Positions 55,272 through 64,000 of a stretch of DNA of 64,000 nt are shown here, in pieces. The translations under genes were made by a program, and so were the position numbers. The first letter of the stretch is position 1. Every line of letters starts with the position of its first letter. Source of the DNA: Harmonia axyridis (Eukaryota > Arthropoda > Insecta > Coleoptera > Coccinellidae); contig NC_059504.1 of the NCBI RefSeq assembly GCF_914767665.1, forward strand, positions 42,253,720 through 42,317,719, in the 5' to 3' direction. The notes under the pieces are model-generated. The model did not search any database. It had not been told where the DNA came from and saw only the letters and a list, made by a program, of their open reading frames with translations.

Positions 55272-56739
55272 TATCGTTTCAATATCCAACTGAAGCTGTT
55301 TGATCTCTTACTAAAACAACTTGAAAAATACAACCGAAACTTTCTAGTCCCTCTCTATACCTCGCTTATATTTTACATTCTAACTGCAGCAAGGGGGTAA
55401 ATTTCCGGTTCTCGTATATTGGGAAAATCCACTCATTACTTCCAAAATCACGAACCAAGATAATATATTTCAGCGAGTTCAGCGGATATTTCGACTCCTC
55501 TGGAGCTTAAATTCTTCCATAAGCTGAAATTATCACCACATTAATTTACGATCTTAATAAAAGCCCCGAAGTTCCGAAAAGAATGGTTCAGAATATTAAA
55601 TTCGTGAAAAATTAGAATTACTTCACAGATTATTTTTCTGATCATTAGTTTGTGATTAGAATTGAGAGATTGCATATTCTGCATTACCAACATTTCTTGC
55701 ATAATGACGTGAAGTGAGACTTTTGCGCATTTGTTCATCTGTCACCTGAAATTTACCCTGAAAGTTTTCAATTGATACAAAAGAAAATATTCGAAGGAAT
55801 CGGCCCTTAGATTTTATGGCGAATATGTTCATTCTGCTATACAAAAACGTGCAGGAATATCTCAGTTTCCCACAGATTTCATGGTAATATGTCTTTGTTA
55901 GATGTTGGTACTCGGAATTCGCCTGTCACGGGTTAGTCTATTATCTGTCCAATTTTTGATACACAAATCAATTGTGTCAAAAAACATTTTTCTATTTTAA
56001 AAACCACTGAACAAAATTTTTGGATAGGGGAGCTTCAATAAGAATTGGGCCTAATAGAGAAAATAATGTAAAAAACTCGTAGATAAGGCTCATTCTAATA
56101 ACAGTTCATTCAGAAACTAGCCACTTTGTGGATTGTTTTTGAGTTTCTAGCTCGCGAAAGGAAATCAAAGCCTTCTGCACTTGTATTATAAATGACCATT
56201 GTTTTATTTTATTCCATAAAAATTCACCCCTGAAGAAAATTGGTAACCCATTCAGATATTATAATCAAACCTTCTCCTCCATAACCAAGTTGTGTTTAGA
56301 CGAGTTGAATTCTGAATAAGACGGCCTAAAACTGATACTGATGAGAATACATTTTTCAGCATAATTTCATGAAGAATTTACGTAATGCATGTATCTAATT
56401 TGGTGGACAGTCGAATACATTCGAAATCAATAGAAGTGTGAAATATTGAAAGACAGACATGACATGGAAAAATTTCTCATGTATTGCAATAACCCAATAA
56501 AATTATTATCGTTATTATCATAATACAGTCAGAAGTTATGGATACGTGTATTTTCTGCAGAAACAATTTAGTCACTCTGTACTTCAAAAGGATTTGAGTT
56601 CTGTCCTGAAATATTTTCATTTTCCAAGTCCTCGAGACAGATCCTTCACATCCCTGGAATATGGCTGACTAGTTCAAGATTGGAGATTTATGAGCGGTTT
56701 CATTGAACCTTGACCATATCCTCATCTGAGCTGTTTTTG
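55272..56739. other. Stretch without an assigned gene
   Basis: AT-rich, short frames only, no repeat shared with the window. Confidence 0.3.
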
Positions 56740-57029
56740 CCTTCAGTCATCGTAGTCTATAGCTCGGCCTCCAGTCAAAAGTTCTAATGGACTCCAGTAT
56801 CTGGGATGGCTTCAAGGAGGTAACTTCCTCTTTCACACTTCTACAAGTCTCTGGCCCAAAGCATTTTTTACGTAGACTAGCAATGGCGAAGCATTCCGTG
56901 ACCAGGAGATTCTTCCTCCTCTACACAGAATTTGCACTCGTCAGTTTCTGCTAGACTCATTCTCATGGGGTGCTCCATGAGGTGGCAATACTTCGTAAAG
57001 AAATCCAGTGAGGAGCTGTAGAATATTAT
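56740..57029 (-). mobile_element. RNase-H-type non-LTR tail, inverted copy
   Basis: The minus strand aligns with the 3' coding end at 57290-57540 (relics of MRMSLAETDECKFC and GGISWSRNASP, then the CCTCCTTGAAGCCATCCC segment). It lies head to head with the plus-strand copy that starts near 57050. Frameshifted. Confidence 0.65.
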
Positions 57030-57049
57030 GTATGTCTATACTATACTTT

Positions 57050-57600
57050 ACTTGGCAGAAAAGCAGCACAAACTCCTTTCATCGGCCCAGAACCTTTTTG
57101 TGGTGCAGATAAATGTACCTACAAGAAAGAGTTTCAGGAAAAGGAGGTAACCGAAAAAGAAAAACTCTGGCGGAATCTTCCTGGTTTGGATCACTCCAAT
57201 GAGTTTCTTCGAAACTTTGACTCTACAAGATCCAAGAAGTATCTGGATCTTAGTAAGAATATGTTACACTTCCTCACTGGATTCCTCACAGGGCATTGTT
57301 GCCTTATGAAACACCTCATAAGAATGGGTCTAACAGAAAACGACGAGTGCAGATTGTGTGGGGAGGAGGAAGAAACTCCAGATCACCTGGTGACGGAATG
57401 CCTCGCCATCGCTAGCCAACACAAAACCTGCCTTGGGCACGAAACTTATAGAAGTGAGGAATTAGCCTCCTTGAAGCCATCCCAGATATTGGAGTTCATC
57501 AGAACTCTGGAACTGGAAGGCGAGCTGTAGATCACGTTATGGAGAGAATGGCTCTGATGAAGGGCACAATAGACCATTAGGTCGCAGTGAAAAGAAACCT
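57050..57600 (+). pseudogene. Non-LTR pol C-terminus (I/R1/LOA-like group), 5'-truncated
   Basis: The open frame 57186-57530 reads LDLSKNMLHFLTGFLTGHCC, then HLIRMGLTENDECRLCGEEE and ETPDHLVTECLAIASQ, ending LELEGEL. The LTGHC...HL..MGL....CR.C.E..ETP.HL..EC pattern is the conserved zinc-binding-like region downstream of RNase H in insect non-LTR polyproteins. An upstream frame (from 57050) encodes the preceding LLCGADKCTYKKEF-like stretch. The catalytic domains are absent. The natural stop TAG at 57528 suggests the true C-terminus. Confidence 0.7.
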
Positions 57601-58262
57601 CCTTAATTAAATCTGAATCTAATATGCTGATTGTTTAATAATAAATTTTTGTGTTGATAAATGACCAGTTCTGAATGGAAAACAGTGGAATAGTTAAAAA
57701 TGGTTATAAAACCTCTTTCTTTTCATTCAATGTGGAGTGAAATATGCGAAAAATACAAGAGTAATATAGTTAGGATTCTTTCGATTAGCCTCCTTGAAGC
57801 CATCCCAGTTATTGGAGTTCATCAGAACTCTGGAACTGGAAGGCGAGCTGTAGATCACGTTATGGATAGAATAGCTCTGATGGGGGGCACAATAGACCAT
57901 TAAGTCGCAGTGAAAAGAAACCTCCTTAATTAAATCTGAATCTAATATGCTGATTGTTTAATAATACATTATTGTGTTGATAAATGACCAGTTCTGAATA
58001 GAAAACAGTGGGATAGTTAAAAATGGTTATAAAACCTCTTTCATTTCATTCAATGTGCAGTGAAATATGCGAAAAATACAAGAGTAATATAGTTAGGATT
58101 CTTTCGATTAGCCTCCTTGAAGCCATCCCAGTTATTGGAGTTCATCAGAACTCTGAAACTGGAAGGCGAGCTGTAGATCACGTTATGGATAGAATAGCTC
58201 TGAAGGGGGGCAGAATAGACCATTAGGTCGCAGTGAAAAGAAACCTCCTTAATTGAATCTGA
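57464..58262 (+). repeat. Tandem array of the non-LTR 3' end, 323-bp unit, about 2.5 copies
   Basis: The segment beginning TTAGCCTCCTTGAAGCCATC recurs at 57464, 57786 and 58109, with the same downstream 3' UTR (TAGACCATTA.GTCGCAGTG, TAATATGCTGATTGTTTAAT) and linker (GGTTATAAAACCTCTTTC). The copies are about 95 percent identical by eye. The last unit lacks the linker. Confidence 0.9.
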
Positions 58263-58284
58263 ATCTCAATCTAACTTATATTTC

Positions 58285-58480
58285 TTAGATTTAGCAGTAT
58301 CTAAGTTTCGAAGAATCTTTTTGGAATAATCCAACCCAGAAAGATTCGCCAAAGTATTTCTCTTTCGGTTATTCTGTATGCATTCTGCTGAACCTCTTTC
58401 TTATAGATACTTAAATCATACCACAAAAAGCATCTGGGTCAATGAAAAAAAAATTTTGCTCCTTTTTTGGCTGAGGGACA
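58285..58480 (-). mobile_element. RNase-H-type non-LTR fragment, inverted copy
   Basis: The minus strand resembles 1-260 (minus) and 57050-57260 (plus): shared segments around CAAAGTATTTCTCTTTCGG and the cysteine-coding stretch near 58430. More diverged than the others. Confidence 0.55.
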
Positions 58481-58489
58481 CCCTTTATA

Positions 58490-60940
58490 AAGAAAAAATA
58501 CACACATACTACAATATACAGTTTCATAAAAGACAGCATTACTGAACTGGAAGCCTCAGAAATGAAAGTTGTATTTTACACATCTTCAATTTGAAATAAA
58601 GTGCTTCATTATCATTCTTTTTATGATTTTCATTCAGAAATTCATAAATTACAGATATTTGTCCTAAAGAAAACTGTAATATTCCCTGAAACAAAAACTG
58701 CCGCAAAAAAATCACAAAATTCAGAACGTTTCGATGTCACATACTTTTAATTTGTTCCCCTAATATGAGTGAAGTATTCGCTTTGAATATAATTTGAAGA
58801 TGAAAGTTCAAAAGGCAATATTTACTTTCTGCAAATTTGTCATACAGATTTATTTCATCGTGCTATCATCCATCCTAATGGAATTCATCATTTCGGAATT
58901 AAATTAAAATTCTTCCCTTTATGAGTTACGGAATATCCAGAGTATGCTCGTCCATCCACTGATTTTTAATTTTGCCCACCATCCTTGTTTCGCATTGTTC
59001 CATACGTTCAGAGTTGGAGGTCATAAAGGTTTAATCAATCAAAAAGATTGACTACGAGGGTAATTTTTTACCGGACAATGTAATTAAAATATATTTATTA
59101 CATATCGGACTGAAACTAGGGTTTGATGTATTCCCAGAAAGCTCAATTTTTTCACTTTGAACTTTATCGAATTCAAATCAGATCCATATGTTTCAACAAT
59201 AAGGTACCTTTATTAATGCAATATACAGGCTGATTCATTGGTAAATAGGCGGAAGCTAAGTGTAGGTAGAGGACACTGAAGTCTGTCAGAATAACCTTTA
59301 TTTGAAGGGTCCATCTCTCTTCATAATCAGGATACAGTGTTTTATTGATTTTGTTAATTTCTTCAATTACCCATAACTTTCGGACCACCCTATACTCTGT
59401 GTCCGTAAAGTAATGAACAAATTCAATTTTAGCTAAACAGACCATTCTGAGAAATAATCCTGAAACACATCGATTTTTGATTTCAATTTACCGTATTTTA
59501 AAATAATAAACTAATGTACAGGGTGAATTACTTTCGAGTAATAACGTCACCGTCATTTTGTCTCAATTTTCCGATTACTCCAGCTGAGCTTATCCCAAAA
59601 ATGTATCACATGTTGATTCCAATTGGTACAGGGTGGACAAAAATACAATAGTTTTGTGTGTGCGCTCATAAAGTAACGCGTAACATTCTTTATTAGTTAA
59701 ATTAACAATATTATCAAAAATACTGATTCTCTAGCGGCAATTGGTTTGAATGTAAGTTTGTTACATTTTTAGATTGATAAAAATGAGCTGTTTTCAAACA
59801 TGTTTGGTACTTGTGGTCTAGCAGACAGAATATGAAAGAAATTATTTCTTATCAATTTAAAAGAAACATAGTCTAGTTTTTATGGAATGATATTATTTGT
59901 TTAGTAATTTATTGGTGTTCAATGGAAGTTTAGTACTACAATATTTTTGGTATTCGTGAATGCTTTAATTATTGCTTGGATTTAATTTATTATTTTGAAT
60001 GCTTTCAGAAGTAGGTATAGCATTAAGTTTTTTGACATGTTTTTCAAGACGTGAATGTGCTAGTTTTATTGGTCATTTCAAATTCAGACATCTTATAAAT
60101 AAATGTCATAGTTTTCAGTCTAAAAATTACTTGAAATCATCACAGATTTATCCGAATACAATGCTAACAATTCATTATGTTTTAAGTTTGTGCCATGAAA
60201 ATAAGAGTCTGAAGATTCAATTAAATATAAAAAATTAATAAAAACCGAACGAATTTTTTTTTTTTAATTTTAGTTACCTACTGTTTTGTCTTAATATTCA
60301 GATTCGACTAGATTTATTGAGTATTGAAATCGCATGAGGATGTTCGAGAGATACCTTGCTCCTCTAATTTTTCTTTGTTTGTTCGGATATCTTTCTTTTC
60401 AAATTTAAGGATTTTTGATATGAAGAGTTTTTCTTTTGAGTTGAAGTTCTTTCGCAATTCTCTCTTATTTCTTATTTATGTTGTTCGCACATTCGAAGAT
60501 ATAATCATTATTCATGGCAAATTTTACGTTGTGTTCTTTGATGCCATCAGTTATCGAATACCTTCATAATACCTAGTTGTTCAGCAAGCTGGCATTGTTC
60601 CTAACCTCATAATTATATATTAAAATATGAAGATGAGTAACTTTGATATATGTATAGTTTCACAAGCCATTTCCACAGCGCCCAGTCATTTAACCTTAAT
60701 TCATTAGGTACCTAATCCGATTACTTTGAGAGTGGATGCTGGAACTATCTGATTCAACGGTAATATACTTCAGCTTTAAACTCGGTTTTGAGTTGGAGCT
60801 GCCCTTGTCGATGAAAAAAAAAATTATTTTACCAAAACAGTAATCGAATGAAAAGAGATCTATGAACAAGAACTGAAATAAAGACAACGTCATATCAATT
60901 ATCAACTTTCTGTAGGGATAGTCTGTCTTCTATATATAGA
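58490..60940. other. Stretch without an assigned gene; isolated transposon ends
   Basis: Holds several TA-flanked CAGGGTG-like ends: CAGGCTGATTCATTGG at 59226, a complementary GGACCACCCTATA at 59387-59399, CAGGGTGAATTACTT at 59518, CAGGGTGGACAAAAA at 59634. None could be paired with confidence. The rest is AT-rich, without motif. Confidence 0.35.
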
Positions 60941-61775
60941 TGTAGGATCCAGTTATTGTTCCCTGTAATAATTGAGATGGTCAACCGGATGCTTGGGGAC
61001 CTATTAGTTTCTTCAAAGTGTCTACAATAACGAATTGTTATTGTACATATAATATAAAAAGGATATGTTATTCTTCGAGGTGTCGAAGATATGTCATGGA
61101 GTTGTAAATCTTGGAGAGATATACTAGGGGGTTGTGAGAGTTCGAAGACAATACGGTCGTACCAGATGTGTCACATCTTTGTATCAGGTTCCAGTCCTTC
61201 GAGAATATTCGATTTCCAGGAATCCGCGAAGATCTTTGTGGGCGGTACGGCAAAGCTCTTATTGTACTAGGGGGTGGTACTTTCCCTAAGGGTGTGGTCA
61301 AGCCGAAAGAAGGGAGGTCGATATTCGAGACAGGGTAAGTTTTCAATCGTCAGAGAGACAGTTCAAATTAAGCCGAAGACGGGTACAGTTCAACTTAAGC
61401 CGAAGACGAGTCAAGTTCGGTCGGTCAACTTAAGACGTAAGACGAAAAGACGGTTCGCGGACTAAATTAAGACGAGTTAGAGACGAGACGACCGAAAACT
61501 TGAAGTACGACGAAGACGTGATAAACGAAGACGTTTCGAGTAATCAACAAACGAGTTAAAGACGAAATTCAGTACCGTAGTGAGAAACTTGTTGATTAAG
61601 ACGTAATTAGGATCTTCTCAATACTGAGTTTGTACTGTATAATTGTGGCTTTGTAAATAGATGTAAATAATTCAAAAGAGTTTAATCATTACAAATCCAA
61701 CAAAGTCACGGAGAAAAAGACGAAAGGCCAGGTAATCGAATCATACCTCTAGACGATCGATTACCCAAGCCTACA
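60941..61775 (+). mobile_element. Solo LTR 6
   Basis: Starts TGTAGGATCCAGTTATTG, ends ACCCAAGCCTACA, with the perfect 4-base duplication TAGA (60937-60940 and 61776-61779). About 60 bases near its 5' end are missing compared with copy 2 (the segment with GGGCATGACAGTTTC). Confidence 0.9.
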
Positions 61776-61889
61776 TAGATAAGCAATTGACTTATATTCA
61801 TACTAGCCATTCGGATGAAAACTTGCTTTTAATTAGTAAACATTACAATTAAGGTAAAGAAATATATTGATATGCAGGTACTTTCATTT

Positions 61890-61990
61890 GAAAAACGTAC
61901 TTTTTATCATTTTACTATGTCTCGTTGTTTTCGAGTTGTTTTCATCATTTTACTATGTCGCGTTGAAGCCTGTGAATTTGAACAACCCTG
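61890..61990 (-). mobile_element. Truncated transposon end
   Basis: Read on the minus strand it starts CAGGGTTGTTCAAATTCAC next to TA. A CATTTTACTATGTC.CGTTG segment is duplicated inside. The other end was not found. Confidence 0.4.
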
Positions 61991-62099
61991 TATGATTAGG
62001 GAATTATTTCATTACACTTGAATAATACACCTGATATTCGTGATCTAAACCCGAAATTTCAGATTTCTATGATTCCAATTACCCAAAGGATAAATATTT

Positions 62100-62252
62100 A
62101 ATTGAAGCTATATTCTGCACGAAAAAAAAACGTAAATCAATTGAAAACCAAAAATGAAGCTTGTTTGGATATAAGTTTAAATGAATTTTTTTCATGAAAA
62201 GAGTTGTTTCATCCGACATCAAAGTTATTGCACTGAAATCTGGAGCATCCTG
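62100..62252 (-). mobile_element. Truncated transposon end
   Basis: Read on the minus strand it starts CAGGATGCTCCAGATTTC next to TA, a terminal pattern of the same kind as the other CAGGGTG ends. No partner end found. Confidence 0.4.
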
Positions 62253-64000
62253 TATATTCATAACGAAATTATTCTTGTATTATTTTGGAGATGGGATATC
62301 TGGCTGAAATTAAATGTGAATCACGTTTTTATAAAAACATTTCCTGGTTCAGTTGATTAGCCAATGTTAGTAGGTGGTGAAAACATGCTGTTTACTGCTT
62401 GAACTATTTTATAAAAAAAATAAAGCGTCAATAAATAAAAGAAAAATAACGAACCAACAGATAACGTATTTGAACAATATTTCTGCATCACAAACCTCTC
62501 TGAAATCTCTTTGTTTCCTTTAATTTTTCATTAAATTTGCTGACGCTGAATTGGTTGCCATACATTATCTGCCCACACAAATGAAACGCTCCAGTGAATA
62601 TTTGCATAGTAATCAATTTTTGGCTGATATTCAGATAACAGAATGATAAATGAATTAATTTATCGCAATAGCGGCGTTGACAGATTGTATAATACTCCAA
62701 TATCGCAGAATGCATTTTAATGAAGTATTATCGTAAACAAAGCGAAATTATAGAATGAATAGAATGGGTTCACGGTTCTTGGGTAAATTTTAAATTTGAT
62801 TTGATTAGGCACTCGAGAAGAGAAGGGTTTTTCAGTTGAAAGGTTGTAGGGTTAATTTTTGAACAATTATGTTGAAACCGTGCAAACTCAGTGTTCAGTT
62901 CACTAGTCATGATTAGAATCCCTCAATCGTCCAACAGTCGGATTTTAGTTCACTGAAGGTCTAATTGATTGATTCGTTTTTTATACATGGTGAGTCTTCA
63001 AGTTGTACATCAAATTCAACCATAATACAGGGTGTTTCCAAATTAGACGTGAACCTTGCAGGATGTATTAGTATGACTCATTTGCTGTAGTTTGAGCCAT
63101 ATTTAGTGATAACCAAAAATCAACAAATCAATCAATTTTTTTTTATATGTTGACCAAATTTGATTATATTTCTGGATTATTTTCGTTGCCAGCAAGAAGC
63201 CGGATCTATCACCGTTAGAATAGACGAAGCAGCGAGAAGATCGAAGTAAATTTCAGGCGTTAAGTAACAACTGAAGACATAAGAAAGAGGTAACGACAAA
63301 AGTATACATACTTTGTTTGCTGGCTAAACCTTAACATTGTCTTACGGGTGGTTTTCACTAAAGAATATGTCATTTCAGTTCAACATTTCCAGTACAAGCG
63401 AAATCTCTTAGAACATCAATGATCAAATGCCATTTTTCAACAGTTATCTCCTTCGCCTCCTTATCCCTTAGTTTAATCTCTGTTATCTCAAATCCAAGTG
63501 AATTTTGAAGGGGTTATAATGTTTTCTCATCAGAATGTTCAATTTGGTTTTTTTCTTCAGAATTTTCAAATCTAATGATATCTGTTCACGACTTTTTCTA
63601 GAATTCGTAGTTTTTTATATTTAATTTTTTTTGTTATTTAATGAGAATATTTTGTTATTGGTTGCTCTTGATTTTTGTTTTCATTCTCTTAATTTTATAA
63701 TAAGGAGATTTGATGAAGGTGAAATTGAAAAAAAAAACAGACCTTTCATAGGAACTGTAAAAAAGTTATCACAAAAAAGCTCGTAGATCATAGAAATCTT
63801 GATAATAAATCGCGCGCTTTGTTCAGCGGTCTATACGATTTAATTGATGTCATACTCCCATGAATATATGTATTATCTTCACCCTTTATCTATGATGAGC
63901 GTAACATGTAAAAATGGTAATGGAAAAAGTGCTTTAGAAGGAATCTACGGTTAAATTTTATGTAAAACTGTTAACTCACCTTGCATAATATGAATCATAT
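62253..64000. other. Stretch without an assigned gene
   Basis: AT-rich. A single end-like CAGGGTGTTTCCAAATTAG sits after TA at 63028. No open frame with a motif. Confidence 0.3.

Noticed and set aside
62940..62996. Exon ending at the donor-like GTGAGT at 62991
   Set aside because: All three frames back to the nearest acceptor contain stops.

Overview
This window is AT-rich, intron- and repeat-dominated eukaryotic DNA that looks like an insect genome. The evidence is the density of insect-type transposons: DD34D mariners, DD41D and DD34E Tc1/mariner relatives, hAT ends with 8-bp duplications, Penelope-like GIY-YIG sequence, and insect-type non-LTR reverse transcriptases. A beetle is plausible, but that is inference. 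I recognise no complete host gene. The only long intact coding sequence is a 355-residue Tc1-like transposase at 53897-54964 (minus), inside a complete 1582-bp element with matching inverted ends and TA flanks.

Layout. 1-1480: a minus-strand tail of an RNase-H-type non-LTR element, then a Penelope-like GIY-YIG fragment enclosed by inverted repeats. 2.8-6.8 kb: a DD41D transposase tail, a small TIR element with an open frame, a mariner 3' fragment and a foldback. 7.6-11.3 kb: a mariner split by a 1.55-kb TG...CA element, then a DD41D element split by a hAT-type MITE. 11.6-13.1 kb: a reverse-transcriptase fragment carrying a DD41D element that carries a 109-bp palindromic MITE. 14.0-16.1 kb: solo LTR 1 and a foldback. 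17.4-20.5 kb: two non-LTR remnants and a second DD41D copy. 21.3-26.9 kb: a TIR element, a 1665-bp hAT-type element inside a non-LTR tail, and a mariner inside another non-LTR fragment.

27.6-29.9 kb: a diverged duplication whose second copy holds a MITE that holds solo LTR 2. 30.4-35.4 kb: two hAT relics, one containing a mariner deletion derivative. 35.8-41.7 kb: a foldback, a Tc1-like relic, a mariner relic and solo LTR 3. 42.5-47.6 kb: a hAT-type MITE with a nested foldback, solo LTR 4, and a Tc1-like relic with a nested foldback. 49.0-53.4 kb: solo LTR 5, a duplicated segment, a long foldback and a hammerhead-ribozyme-like motif. 53.7-55.3 kb: the intact Tc1 element. 56.7-58.5 kb: a cluster of non-LTR tails with a 323-bp tandem array. 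60.9-61.8 kb: solo LTR 6. The rest holds isolated transposon ends and DNA in which I see nothing definite.

Together this is a deep nest of insertions. At least nine insertion-into-insertion events can be read from target-site duplications or broken frames. Most copies are dead (stops, internal deletions, lost ends), so mobility would depend on enzymes encoded elsewhere, except for the intact Tc1 copy. A few short segments with good splice signals may be host micro-exons, but this is weak evidence. All alignments were made by eye, so boundaries given as approximate may be off by several bases.
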